This document shows, in pieces, positions 10,774 through 18,663 of a stretch of 22,582 bases of DNA. Location of the stretch: IMG/VR virus record IMGVR_UViG_3300030329_003452, positions 15,308 to 37,889 of that record; one strand, written 5' to 3'. The translations under genes were made by a program, and so were the position numbers. The notes beneath the pieces were generated by a model. That model was not told the origin of the DNA. It made no database searches and saw only the letters and a list, made by a program, of their open reading frames with translations. The DNA is from a virus. The number at the start of each line of letters is the position of its first letter. The first letter of the stretch is position 1.

Positions 10774-12702
10774 GTGGCATCAGAATATTTAAAACCTCAA
10801 GCTGATAAAGTTAAAAAAACATATGATTATGCAACGGACGCATGGGCCGATGCTTTAGAAAATTCTGAGCGTTCAGTTCGCTACCTAAATAACGATACTT
10901 GGACTTCTGAAGAAAAAGATAAAGCTAAAACACATGGCAAACCCACGCTTACCTATAACATCATCGTACCCATCATATCCACCCTACAAGGTAACGAACA
11001 GCTAAACGCTAAACGAGCCAAGTTTAAGCCCACAACACTTGAGTCTGTTGATCTCTGGAACATTGTTCAGGATCGTTGGAATCTCATTGTTGATGAACAA
11101 GAGGTTGAAGAAAAAATCCAAACCGCATTCGTAGACGCACTTACTACACGCATGGGTGGATGGATAGAGCGCTCAGTAGATATGACTGAAGAGGGATATT
11201 TAGATTTTAATTATCGTGTGATAAATAATATGAGGATTTATCCTGACCCAGAAACAAGGGCTTCCGATTACAAATTAAAACAATGCAGATGGATTATTAA
11301 AGAAGGTTGGGAGCCTCTAGATGTTATTAAACAAAAGTATACTATTCCACCAGAAGATTTAAAAAGCGAAGATCAGCTAGAGTGGTATGATGAATTAAAT
11401 GAAGTATTTTTAAGATTTCAGAATCAGGACTATTCTAGCAGTCCTCATTATGACAAAGAAAATGATCGATATAAAGTTCTTGAGATGCAAGAACGTGTTT
11501 TTGAAAAGATGGTTAAAGTGTTTGATGGAACCACTTACAAAGTTTTAACAGTAGAACAATACAATAAATTAAAGAAAAATACTGACCTACAAAAATTAAT
11601 GGAGTTTGAACAGGATGCAATCAGAGTCACCACTGTCATTCCTTATTTTGATAATGTCTTGGTCATGGATAAAAAGTTAGATCTTCCAGTTGCTAACTTC
11701 GATGTATTTCCAATATTTTCTTACAGCCACAACATCCAAATCAGCGAACAAACATCTCTTGTAGATTTACTTATAGATGTTCAGGATGACGTAAACAAAT
11801 CTAAATCACAAGCCAGAGACTATGTAACACAAATATTGTCTGGTGGCGTGTTTATAGATAAACGTGAAAAGGAAGCAATTAAACAGCTTAAACAAAAGGG
11901 GAATCAACCTCATCAGGTATATGAGCTTAATAATCCTGGTGCGATGCCTCAACAAATGCCTCCTGGACAAATGTCTCCTGATATTTTAAATTCAGCAGAA
12001 AACTCTTATGCTTATGCTATGAGAGTATCTATGGTAAACGAAGCTATGAGAGGGGAAACTGCTAGAAGTGGAGAGTCTGGAGTTTTATTTGAGCAGAAAG
12101 TCCAGAGAGCAGCAGCGGCCATTAATCCTTACTTTAGAAACGTTTCAAGGCTGCGAAAAGCTCTGGCTGAAGACTTTGTAGATATGTTTCCTTATGTGTA
12201 TTCAGAAGAAAACAGAATGTTGCTTGTTATGGAAGCTGACAACCAAATGTTTGCTGAGAAGCCAATCAATTTAGTAATGGGTGGCCAAATGGTAAACGAT
12301 GTAAGAAATTTATCTATCTATGTAGAGCTTGACGAAGGTAATGATAACATCACTCAAAAAGAAGATAACTTCAACAGATTACTTGCCTTGAACAACTTAG
12401 TAGCACAAATAAACCCAGCAATGATCGATTTAAAAACTCTGGTAATGAACGCTCCAGTTCATGGTAAGAATAATATTTTAGAATACATGCAGCAAGTGGA
12501 GCAAGCACAAGCACAAGCTCAACAAGCTGCTGCACAAACAGAACAAGCCAAACAGACGTTAGAGAATGCTAAAATACAACGAGGCATGCAACTTGATGAT
12601 GAAAAACTTAATCTAGAGAAAGTTAAGACAAAAATTGCTGCCCAAGAAGCTGCTGAAAAAAATCAAATTTTAAAAGCTAAAGAAGGAACAAGAGATGCGT
12701 AG
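10774..12702 (+). CDS. portal protein, P22 type
   Basis: This 642-residue protein resembles the P22 portal family, which forms the twelve-fold ring at one capsid vertex through which DNA passes. Family features are the early WTSEEKDKAKTHGKPTLTYN segment, NIIVPIISTLQGNE, the MRIYPDPETRASDYKLKQCR strand region, and a helical crown-like region. The C-terminal 100 residues are an Ala/Gln-rich coiled coil (EQAQAQAQQAAAQTEQAKQT onward), as in the P22 barrel. It starts with GTG at 10774, one base after the terminase stop, with no good ribosome binding site, so coupled translation is likely. It overlaps the next gene by 8 bases. The size and the tail genes downstream all fit a short-tailed phage. Confidence 0.92.
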   Translation: MASEYLKPQADKVKKTYDYATDAWADALENSERSVRYLNNDTWTSEEKDKAKTHGKPTLTYNIIVPIISTLQGNEQLNAKRAKFKPTTLESVDLWNIVQDRWNLIVDEQEVEEKIQTAFVDALTTRMGGWIERSVDMTEEGYLDFNYRVINNMRIYPDPETRASDYKLKQCRWIIKEGWEPLDVIKQKYTIPPEDLKSEDQLEWYDELNEVFLRFQNQDYSSSPHYDKENDRYKVLEMQERVFEKMVKVFDGTTYKVLTVEQYNKLKKNTDLQKLMEFEQDAIRVTTVIPYFDNVLVMDKKLDLPVANFDVFPIFSYSHNIQISEQTSLVDLLIDVQDDVNKSKSQARDYVTQILSGGVFIDKREKEAIKQLKQKGNQPHQVYELNNPGAMPQQMPPGQMSPDILNSAENSYAYAMRVSMVNEAMRGETARSGESGVLFEQKVQRAAAAINPYFRNVSRLRKALAEDFVDMFPYVYSEENRMLLVMEADNQMFAEKPINLVMGGQMVNDVRNLSIYVELDEGNDNITQKEDNFNRLLALNNLVAQINPAMIDLKTLVMNAPVHGKNNILEYMQQVEQAQAQAQQAAAQTEQAKQTLENAKIQRGMQLDDEKLNLEKVKTKIAAQEAAEKNQILKAKEGTRDA

Positions 12703-13264
12703 TACTATATCTAAAATATTTAGCAGGCGTAGCCCTACAAAAATTTTAAGAAAGATTGCTCTAGAAGCAAAAAAGAATATGTATTCTACCGCAGCCCTCA
12801 AAGAAGAGCAAAAACCTTATGATAGGATTAATGCTTATAGAAATATAATTAAGGCTAACAGACCTGATACACGAAAAAATCCTGATGGTTCAGAATCTAC
12901 CGTAATATTAGCTGATGCTGAGTATGATGGAAGGTTCTTTGCACATCCTATGCTTTTTCCTGGATATGATAACAAAGAATTAGAAGAGACTGAAGAGTGG
13001 CATGAATTTAAAAAAGGAGAAGAAGATTTAGCTTTTGATGAAGCTGTTAAGAGGGGTGAAGTTTTTGAATTTCCAACAGCTGAGGAGGCGCAAGAATTTG
13101 CAGAAGGAAATTGGAAAGATAAAAATAATTATGTAATTTATGACAATGATAGCTTATCTTCTTCTAAAGCTAAGAAAATGCTAGAAGACGGAAAAATAAA
13201 TGGGGAGCCTTTGACAGATAAACAGAAGCGATACTTTGGTTGGATCGCAGGAGGGAAAAAATAA
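12695..13264 (+). CDS. portal-distal structural or injected protein, 189 residues
   Basis: The ATG at 12695 overlaps the end of the portal gene and is preceded by AAGGAA. After a basic N-terminus (SKIFSRRSPTKILRKIALEA) comes a domain with ADAEYDGRFFAHPMLFPGYD, AFDEAVKRGEVFEFPTAEEA and QEFAEGNWK. I have seen this pattern (target of a G-R-x-x-x-x-P-T-x-F-P type, then R-G-E-x-F-x-F-x-x-x-x-A-x-x-F-A-x-G-x-W) in phage virion-associated and large polyvalent proteins, function unknown. The C-terminus GEPLTDKQKRYFGWIAGG is also a recurrent phage motif. It is probably a virion or ejected protein. Confidence 0.65.
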   Translation: MRSTISKIFSRRSPTKILRKIALEAKKNMYSTAALKEEQKPYDRINAYRNIIKANRPDTRKNPDGSESTVILADAEYDGRFFAHPMLFPGYDNKELEETEEWHEFKKGEEDLAFDEAVKRGEVFEFPTAEEAQEFAEGNWKDKNNYVIYDNDSLSSSKAKKMLEDGKINGEPLTDKQKRYFGWIAGGKK

Positions 13265-14064
13265 TGGCTGGTTTAATGGCTGAATATATTAAGCGTAAAA
13301 ATAATTACGCAATGAAGAAAAAGAAGAAAAAGAAAAATAATTACGCAATGAAGTATAAAAATAATATAACCACAGCAGGCACAGGTACACCACTTGAGCC
13401 ATTTAGTGTTCCTGGAAGAACTGAATTTGCAGACGCAGGTACAGATCCTGGAACAACTCCTGGAGCGCCTGAAGAGACTAAACCTTCTTCCCTTTCTTTT
13501 GAAAAGAAATACCCTGATGGAAGTGTTCGTCTATCTTATGATTATTATCTTGGCGAAAATGATGAAAAAATAAAACATGGAAAATATTCTAGAAATTATA
13601 GTGATGGTTCATTAGCGGGTAAAGGTCAATTTAAGGATGGCAAAAAAGTAGGTGTCTGGGAAGAATATAAAGACGGAAAGCTAGTTAGAACGTATGAGTT
13701 TGGAGAAGAAGTAGACGGCCGTCAAAAAAGGATAAATAACGTTTATTATGATGAAGAAGGAAATCCAAGAGATTTAGACAAAGAAAAATCAGATAGGGAT
13801 TGGGAAAATAGAACAAATTTCATTAACATACGTGCGATGGGAGGGGGTGCAAGGATTGATTTAGCCAAACTTTCTGATGAAGAATTAACAAAAAGAATAG
13901 CTTCACTTCTTGAGGATACTCCAGGTAAACAATCGCTATCAGGCGCAACTAAAGGGTGGATGGATGCACAAATTAATAAATTTCGTGAAGAAGTTCAAAT
14001 TAGAAAAGACGCTGGCAGATGGGGCGGAGACGCTGTTGACGAATATATAGAGAGAATTAGATGA
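13264..14064 (+). CDS. MORN-repeat-containing phage protein, 266 residues
   Basis: The correct start is the ATG at 13264, overlapping the previous stop (TAATG), with AGGAGG about ten bases upstream; the frame itself extends further to a TTG that is not needed. The N-terminus is very basic, with a 12-residue duplication (NNYAMK twice, separated by seven lysines). A linker rich in Gly, Thr and Pro follows (residues about 35-75). Then come MORN/YwqK-like repeats: HGKYSRNYSDGSLAGKG, QFKDGKKVGVWEEYKDGKL, and the less clear preceding YPDGSVRLSYDYYLGE. The helical C-terminus carries acidic and basic residues (LTKRIASLLEDTPGK). MORN repeats form beta sheets that bind protein or lipid. It is likely a virion or morphogenesis protein. 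Confidence 0.7.
   Translation: MAGLMAEYIKRKNNYAMKKKKKKKNNYAMKYKNNITTAGTGTPLEPFSVPGRTEFADAGTDPGTTPGAPEETKPSSLSFEKKYPDGSVRLSYDYYLGENDEKIKHGKYSRNYSDGSLAGKGQFKDGKKVGVWEEYKDGKLVRTYEFGEEVDGRQKRINNVYYDEEGNPRDLDKEKSDRDWENRTNFINIRAMGGGARIDLAKLSDEELTKRIASLLEDTPGKQSLSGATKGWMDAQINKFREEVQIRKDAGRWGGDAVDEYIERIR
13297..13353 (+). repeat. 21-bp direct repeat, 36-bp period
   Basis: Identical copies at 13297-13317 and 13333-13353 (starting AAAAATAATTACGCAATG), separated by a poly-purine stretch of AAG/AAA codons. The period is 12 codons, so the repeat keeps frame and duplicates NNYAMK in the MORN protein. Perfect identity suggests a recent slippage or recombination event. Confidence 0.9.
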
Positions 14065-14309
14065 TAGATAAAAAAATATCTTTGGGAACTTTATTAACTG
14101 GTGCGACTATAATAGGGACTTTTATTTTTACCCAAGGCTCAACCCAAACAAAGATAGAAGTTGTCGAAAAAGAGCAAACTAACACCGTTAAAAGGGTTCA
14201 AAAGAATGAAGGTGATATAACAGATTTGAAGGTTAGTGTTGGTAAAATAGAAACAAAACTTGATGATAGATTTAACAGAATAGAAGAATTAATTATGGAT
14301 TTAGAGTAA
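14061..14309 (+). CDS. membrane-anchored coiled-coil protein, 82 residues
   Basis: ATG 14061 overlaps the previous stop (ATGA). Residues about 5-24 are a hydrophobic segment (ISLGTLLTGATIIGTFIFTQ) after a lysine-containing start, followed by a coiled-coil-like remainder (EVVEKEQTNTVKRVQKNEGD, then VGKIETKLDDRFNRIEELIM) with heptad spacing of I/L/V. The form is like haemolysin XhlA-type or spanin-like proteins, but with the membrane segment at the N-terminus. It sits in the head module and not next to the lysozyme, so it may be a virion protein that contacts the membrane; a lysis role is an alternative. Confidence 0.65.
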   Translation: MIDKKISLGTLLTGATIIGTFIFTQGSTQTKIEVVEKEQTNTVKRVQKNEGDITDLKVSVGKIETKLDDRFNRIEELIMDLE

Positions 14310-14602
14310 TGGCAATAGAAGTTCCAGATAAAATTGAACAGAATATGCTTAAGGGTATCAATAGAGATTATCTTTCATCTTTAAATACCAAACAGCCAGG
14401 AGCGCTTAATATGTTAGCGGAGAGAATGAGAATAGGATTTGAGTCTTTATCTGAAAATGCTAAAACATTTTTAGATAAAAAAATCATAACGTATATTCAA
14501 GATTTTACACCCATTCCTAAACCGAAACCTCTAGATTTAATTTATCCAAAAGATAATATTGAAGCTGATCAAGCTGCATTAGCTCTAAAAGTAAAACAAT
14601 AA
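14309..14602 (+). CDS. hypothetical virion-module protein, 97 residues
   Basis: The ATG at 14309 shares its A with the previous stop (TAATG). The protein is helical in its first two thirds (DKIEQNMLKGINRDYLSSLN, LNMLAERMRIGFESLSENAK), with a proline-rich segment (FTPIPKPKPLDLIYPKDN) and a short alanine-rich end. No family is recognised. It stands directly before the scaffold gene, so it may be an accessory of head assembly; this is inference from order only. Confidence 0.62.
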   Translation: MAIEVPDKIEQNMLKGINRDYLSSLNTKQPGALNMLAERMRIGFESLSENAKTFLDKKIITYIQDFTPIPKPKPLDLIYPKDNIEADQAALALKVKQ

Positions 14603-14611
14603 GGGGAAACT

Positions 14612-15547
14612 ATGAGTGAAGATTTAAAACAAGAAATAACAGAATTAGAAAATCAATTAGATGGAGTAGAGCCAGAAGCAAAAGAAGAGGCAGCTCCTGA
14701 TGATAATAAAGAAATTTCTACAGATAATGTAGTAGAAAAAGATGGCGAAATCTACTTAAAGGATGATTCAGCTGAAGAGAAAACAGAGGAATCTGTTGAA
14801 CAGCCAACTGAAGAATCTAAAGTAGAGACCGCTGTCGAAGATCCTTACAAAGATAAATCCAGAGAAGAATTAATTTCTTTGATTAACGAAAAGGAAAAAA
14901 TTGTCTCTGAAGAAAAAGGAACGCAACAGGTACAAAAGAGTGTTGACCAAATGTCCGAGAGGGAACTCTTTGATGAAATATCAGGTGATGAACTTGCTCA
15001 TGGGTTAATGATAGAAAAAGAAAAGTTTTCTAACATGAGTCCATTAGATGATTCGGCTGCATATCAAAACCAACAGAAACTAATTAATCAATTAGAAGTT
15101 GATTTGGTTGACAAAAGAACCCAGGAATCCCTGCAATCTCGCTTTGACAATTCTGCTAATGCGAAATATATCGCAGATTATAAAGATACGTTAAAAGGGA
15201 ATGGCATAGATTTATCGGAAAAGGAATATGCGCAACTAGTTCGAACAGCTAGTAATTATAAAGTTAGTGGGAAATTTGATGATTCATCAATGCAGAAAGC
15301 AATGATTGATTTATACGGCCCTGAAAAGATGATGGCTTATTATACATCCCAAGGAGAAGGTAAAGCTCGTAATGAAATTGCGACCGCTTCTTCTAAAACT
15401 CATCCAAAGGTAGATGTCTCAGGATCAGGAAAGAATGCTAAGTTAGTACGAATAAATGATATGGGAGCCAGAGAGATGAACAAACAACTTGATAATTTAT
15501 CTGTTAATGAACTACAAGCCCTTAACCGTAAACTAAATAAAACTTAA
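14612..15547 (+). CDS. capsid scaffolding-like protein, 311 residues
   Basis: ATG 14612 is preceded by AAGGGGAAA. The protein is very rich in Glu and Lys over its first 100 residues (for example MSEDLKQEITELENQLDGVE and EEKTEESVEQPTEESK), with predicted helices through the middle and a C-terminal helical pair (DMGAREMNKQLDNLSVNELQ, ending ALNRKLNKT). Low complexity, acidity, helix content and its place just before the major capsid gene are the usual marks of a scaffolding protein that templates prohead assembly and then leaves. There is no protease motif, so cleavage is not implied. The role is supported mainly by position and composition. Confidence 0.75.
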   Translation: MSEDLKQEITELENQLDGVEPEAKEEAAPDDNKEISTDNVVEKDGEIYLKDDSAEEKTEESVEQPTEESKVETAVEDPYKDKSREELISLINEKEKIVSEEKGTQQVQKSVDQMSERELFDEISGDELAHGLMIEKEKFSNMSPLDDSAAYQNQQKLINQLEVDLVDKRTQESLQSRFDNSANAKYIADYKDTLKGNGIDLSEKEYAQLVRTASNYKVSGKFDDSSMQKAMIDLYGPEKMMAYYTSQGEGKARNEIATASSKTHPKVDVSGSGKNAKLVRINDMGAREMNKQLDNLSVNELQALNRKLNKT

Positions 15548-15564
15548 AAGAACAGGAGTAGAAT

Positions 15565-16821
15565 GTGGAAACTTCACAATCGTGGATAGCTAATATAGCT
15601 ATATTAAATAAGCTCCTTGCCAAAGAAACCTGGTATAATACATTTTGGGCCAAATTTTCAGGCCAAGTTGATATCTCGACAGATGACAACGGTAATAAAG
15701 TATATAAACCTTCAGGAAACACAATTGAAGTATTAAACGATTTTGTGTCCCAAGGAAGAGATAATATGTTATTACCTTTCTTAAGAGAGTTAACTGGTGA
15801 GCCTGTGTTTGGTGACACAGTATTAAAAGGAACTGGTGAGGATCAGTCTCTGAATTGGTTAAGAACTTACTGTAACCAATACAGAAAAGCAGTAATGAAA
15901 AGATCTGGACAAATGTCTGAGCAACGTCAAAAACTTTATAAGTTATTTGATGCAGCTAGACCTCAACTGTCTAGATGGTTTAGTAAATTCGAAAACCAAT
16001 CTATCTTTGCAACCTTTTACGAAGGTGTTTCACCTAACGTATCTAAAGGAACAAATTCAGATGGTTTAGGGGTATATAAAAGATATAACCCAAACTGGTA
16101 CGTGAATGATGGTGGTGTTGTAACTGCTGTCGGAACAGCTAAGACTACCAAAACAGCAGCTCAGCTTGACACAGCTGTAGGTAATGCAGACAGTAAAATG
16201 GACGCAGAAATTCTTAGAAAATTACGTACTACATGTATGGAACTTAGAATACCAACAATGTCAACAGTGGGCGGAAATCCTTTCTGGTGTATTGTTATGC
16301 ATCCAAAACAAATAGAATCTCTTTGGTCTGACACAATATTTCAGAATGCACAAAGAGAAGCATTCAGCACAAAAATGGTACAATCACCTGAATTAACAGG
16401 TATTGTAGGATATTATGCTGGATTTGCTATCTATGAGGATATTATAGGTATCAGAGGTTGGGATACAACAAATGATGATATGGGCTTCGGCACAGTATCA
16501 GAAATGTTTGATCCAACTGATGTAACAGATAACTATAATGCTATCGTATTTGGAAAAAGCGCTGTTGGTCGAGCAGTAGCAAAAGACCTACACTTCACTA
16601 ATGAAGTAGACGATCATGAAAACACTATTGAAATTGGTGGTGCTATGATCAATGGTTACAGTAGAAATGATTGGGTAACTGAAGCTGTCGCAGGCGATTC
16701 GTCTGGCGGTGGCGCTAGCAATGCATTCTCTAAAGGAAATGCAACTGCTGGTGTTGCTAACGCAATTTCTGCTATTAACCAATCATCTCTCATATTAATG
16801 ACAGATGAAACAGGTTCATAG
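15565..16821 (+). CDS. major capsid protein
   Basis: This 418-residue protein starts at GTG 15565, with AGGAG six bases upstream; an ATG two bases before is in a frame that ends after a few codons. Visible are an N-terminal arm (WIANIAILNKLLAKETWYNT), a loop region (QVDISTDDNGNKVYK), a core with QGRDNMLLPFLRELTGEPVFG, RTTCMELRIPTMSTVGGNPF, IVMHPKQIESLWSDTIFQNA, and a C-terminal end rich in Gly, Ser and Ala. The order and words such as GxPVFGD and F-W-C-I-V-M-H-P match a capsid family I know from short-tailed phages (DUF4043/N4-gp56-like major capsid proteins). It directly follows the scaffold gene. The last 40 residues (DSSGGGASNAFSKGNATAGV) look flexible. Confidence 0.87.
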   Translation: METSQSWIANIAILNKLLAKETWYNTFWAKFSGQVDISTDDNGNKVYKPSGNTIEVLNDFVSQGRDNMLLPFLRELTGEPVFGDTVLKGTGEDQSLNWLRTYCNQYRKAVMKRSGQMSEQRQKLYKLFDAARPQLSRWFSKFENQSIFATFYEGVSPNVSKGTNSDGLGVYKRYNPNWYVNDGGVVTAVGTAKTTKTAAQLDTAVGNADSKMDAEILRKLRTTCMELRIPTMSTVGGNPFWCIVMHPKQIESLWSDTIFQNAQREAFSTKMVQSPELTGIVGYYAGFAIYEDIIGIRGWDTTNDDMGFGTVSEMFDPTDVTDNYNAIVFGKSAVGRAVAKDLHFTNEVDDHENTIEIGGAMINGYSRNDWVTEAVAGDSSGGGASNAFSKGNATAGVANAISAINQSSLILMTDETGS

Positions 16822-16834
16822 AAAGGAGTAGAAA

Positions 16835-17257
16835 ATGGCTAGAAGTAGTATAACTAACTGGAGAGGTGGAACTGGTGGATTTTTTGATATCAGTGCAACC
16901 CATAGTGGTGATGGAACCATTACATCATGTGGCGTACAAGATAATATGATTATCTGCGATTTCACAGCTCTAGGTAGTGAAGAAACTATTACTATTAATA
17001 CCCCTTTTGCATTTGAAGTGATTGATATATGGTTAGTTGTTGGAAATGGTGAGAATGTTGCAAGTAAAACTCTTACCGTTAAAAACAACGCAACAGCTTT
17101 ATCATCTGCCCTTAGTATGGCAACCGACAAAGGTGTTGCAAGTACAGCTACACTCGATGAAGATCAAGCTAAATTCGCAGTGGGTGATGATGACCTTGTA
17201 TTAACATCATCAGCTCATGGCGATGGAGGCGCTACTGTATACATAGTATTCAGATAG
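16835..17257 (+). CDS. decoration-like virion protein A, 140 residues
   Basis: ATG 16835 follows AAAGGAG with six bases between. The protein is mostly beta strands: GGFFDISATHSGDGTITSCG, NMIICDFTALGSEETITINT, PFAFEVIDIWLVVG and TLDEDQAKFAVGDDDLVLTS. It is clearly homologous to the 141-residue protein at 18072-18497 (ATHSGDGT, a T-I-N-T-P-F-x-F motif, then I-x-D or L-D, and a final acidic G-D-D-L-[VI]-L strand). High expression signals and the position directly after the capsid gene suggest a capsid decoration protein. Identification is by position and paralogy and not by a known family. Confidence 0.72.
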   Translation: MARSSITNWRGGTGGFFDISATHSGDGTITSCGVQDNMIICDFTALGSEETITINTPFAFEVIDIWLVVGNGENVASKTLTVKNNATALSSALSMATDKGVASTATLDEDQAKFAVGDDDLVLTSSAHGDGGATVYIVFR

Positions 17258-17276
17258 AAAAGTGGTAAAATAAATA

Positions 17277-17308
17277 GAAGTGGGTAGTTATTGGTGGCTA
17301 CCCACTTC
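17277..17308 (+). promoter_or_regulatory. perfect 11-bp stem-loop after decoration gene
   Basis: GAAGTGGGTAG and CTACCCACTTC flank a 10-base loop (TTATTGGTGG). It lies 20 bases after the stop of the decoration gene and 18 bases before the next ATG. No U-run follows, so it is not a classical intrinsic terminator; RNA stabilisation or processing of the abundant capsid message fits better. Confidence 0.65.
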
Positions 17309-17325
17309 ACAAACTGGAGAAAAAA

Positions 17326-17469
17326 ATGGCAAAAAGAGCAAAAGATAAAAAAGGAAAATTTATAGCGGATGACCCATCTACACCAGATGTAAATGAGGCA
17401 TACGTTGGTGGTAAAAAACCTACAAAAACTAAAAAAACAAAAGAGCTTTTAGGTAGAAGGAATAGGTAA
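17326..17469 (+). CDS. very basic small protein, 47 residues
   Basis: ATG 17326 is preceded by TGGAGAAAAAA, and its stop shares its last A with the next ATG (TAATG). The sequence has a basic start (MAKRAKDKKGKFIADDPSTP), a short acidic turn, YVGGKKPTKTKKTKE and a basic end (LLGRRNR). The pattern KGKFxADDPxTPxxNEAY is familiar from small phage virion proteins near the capsid gene, probably DNA- or capsid-binding. It is too short for usual gene callers; the overlap and binding site support it. Confidence 0.68.
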   Translation: MAKRAKDKKGKFIADDPSTPDVNEAYVGGKKPTKTKKTKELLGRRNR

Positions 17470-18062
17470 TGGCAAGTTTATTAGATAATTTATTTAATGG
17501 GGGTGTTGTAAAAAGCAGTCAATTTCATAAATTAAACACAGCTATTAATGTAAGGGAGTTTATTAATCCTGCTCTATCTGCTGAACCTAATGGGGCAACT
17601 ATTAGCGCATTAGCTCACGGCCCTTACCTTACTATAGATGTCTCAAATTGGAGTTCTAGCAATCCTATTATAAGAATAGCAAACCCTTTTTCGTTTGCGA
17701 TTGTAGATTTTACAGTTCATGTTAGAACAGCTTTCACAGCATCAAGTGGTGATCCATATGTAGCTTTTCTTCCTGGATCTTCAACCCTTGGTGCGATTCA
17801 GTATGTAAATGTAGGGACATCTGGTTCCTTAGTAAGAAACACTATTTCAGGCTATTATAAGTCGTTACATCAAGAATTTCAAAGTATATTTGGAGTTGCT
17901 GAACCGCAAGCTGGTTGCACTAGATTGAATTCTCAATTAAATTTAAAAGCAACAGGAACTGGCTTGGGAGGAACTTTTTCAGGAACATTTAATTTTAAAA
18001 TATTACCCATAGCGGAAAGCAGGGTAATTTTAGGTGGGCATGAGTCATCTAATTATTCATAG
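17469..18062 (+). CDS. virion protein, 197 residues, related in part to A and B
   Basis: The ATG at 17469 overlaps the stop of the 47-residue gene. The protein has a short N-terminal part (MASLLDNLFNGGVVKSSQFH) and then beta-strand-rich sequence with Ser, Thr and Gly loops. NPFSFAIVDFTVHV near residues 77-90 resembles the PFAFEVIDIWLVV and PFDFKILDFNIL strands in the two decoration-like proteins on either side, so it may share a fold or part of one. A central insertion of about 60 residues (including GSSTLGAIQYVNVGTSGS and SGYYKSLHQEFQSIF) accounts for the extra length. Likely a head fibre or decoration protein; function is not certain. Confidence 0.65.
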   Translation: MASLLDNLFNGGVVKSSQFHKLNTAINVREFINPALSAEPNGATISALAHGPYLTIDVSNWSSSNPIIRIANPFSFAIVDFTVHVRTAFTASSGDPYVAFLPGSSTLGAIQYVNVGTSGSLVRNTISGYYKSLHQEFQSIFGVAEPQAGCTRLNSQLNLKATGTGLGGTFSGTFNFKILPIAESRVILGGHESSNYS

Positions 18063-18071
18063 GAGAAAAAA

Positions 18072-18497
18072 ATGGTAAGAGCATTAAGTAGCCAAGATTG
18101 GTATAAATCTAAAGGGGCGCATGATTTGATTGCGACACACAGTGGCGATGGTACAGTTCAAGTAAGATATATGGAATCAAATATATATATTCAGATTACA
18201 GATTTAGCAGCAAGCGAGACAGTCACTATAAATACACCCTTTGATTTTAAAATATTAGACTTTAATATTCTTTCAGTTGATGGGGTAACATCTAGAGTTA
18301 TAGCGCTTAAAAATGGTTCAGATACAATTGAATCATTAACAATAGCAAGCGATAACACTATGTATCGAGCAGATACTCTTGCAGACTATTTAGAGTTTAA
18401 TAAAGGAGATAACGATTTAATATTAGCAGCTTCAGGAGGTTCTGGTGATGCAGACTTTTTGGTAATGCTACCAATTATAGATTTAAGTAAATTATAG
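18072..18497 (+). CDS. decoration-like virion protein B, 141 residues
   Basis: The ATG at 18072 is preceded by AGGAGAAAAAA, which begins at the last base of the previous stop. It is a paralogue of the protein at 16835-17257, about the same length, with conserved IATHSGDGTVQVRYMESN, the ASETVTINTPFDFKILDF block and a closing NKGDNDLILAASGGSGD. Differences are strongest in the middle. Two related genes on either side of another similar one suggest duplication and divergence, so that the particle may carry more than one kind of decoration subunit. Confidence 0.72.
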   Translation: MVRALSSQDWYKSKGAHDLIATHSGDGTVQVRYMESNIYIQITDLAASETVTINTPFDFKILDFNILSVDGVTSRVIALKNGSDTIESLTIASDNTMYRADTLADYLEFNKGDNDLILAASGGSGDADFLVMLPIIDLSKL

Positions 18498-18510
18498 AAA
18501 AGGAGCAAAC

Positions 18511-18663
18511 ATGGTAGAATGGTTAATCAGCAACTGGCAAATAGTTACAATCGTTATCCTAATAGTGGATAAAATTGTAGCTCTAAGTCCGTCAAAAATG
18601 GATGATTTATTATGGTCATCTGTTAAAGGTTTAATTTATAAGCTTGTCGGAAAAAAGAAGTGA
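18511..18663 (+). CDS. small membrane protein, holin candidate, 50 residues
   Basis: ATG 18511 has AAAAGGAG six bases upstream. The protein begins MVEWLISNWQIVTIVILIVD, an aromatic-flanked hydrophobic span of about 17-20 residues, followed by a second weaker hydrophobic or amphipathic helix and a basic end (LVGKKK). It overlaps the lysozyme start by 4 bases (GTGA). A short, one-span membrane protein directly upstream of an endolysin is most simply a holin, forming the membrane lesion that releases the lysozyme. No sequence family confirms it, and other small membrane genes exist nearby. Confidence 0.68.
   Translation: MVEWLISNWQIVTIVILIVDKIVALSPSKMDDLLWSSVKGLIYKLVGKKK

Noticed and set aside
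15522-15818. Minus-strand frame opposite the capsid gene start
   Set aside because: Antisense to a strong capsid gene; no promoter or binding site.
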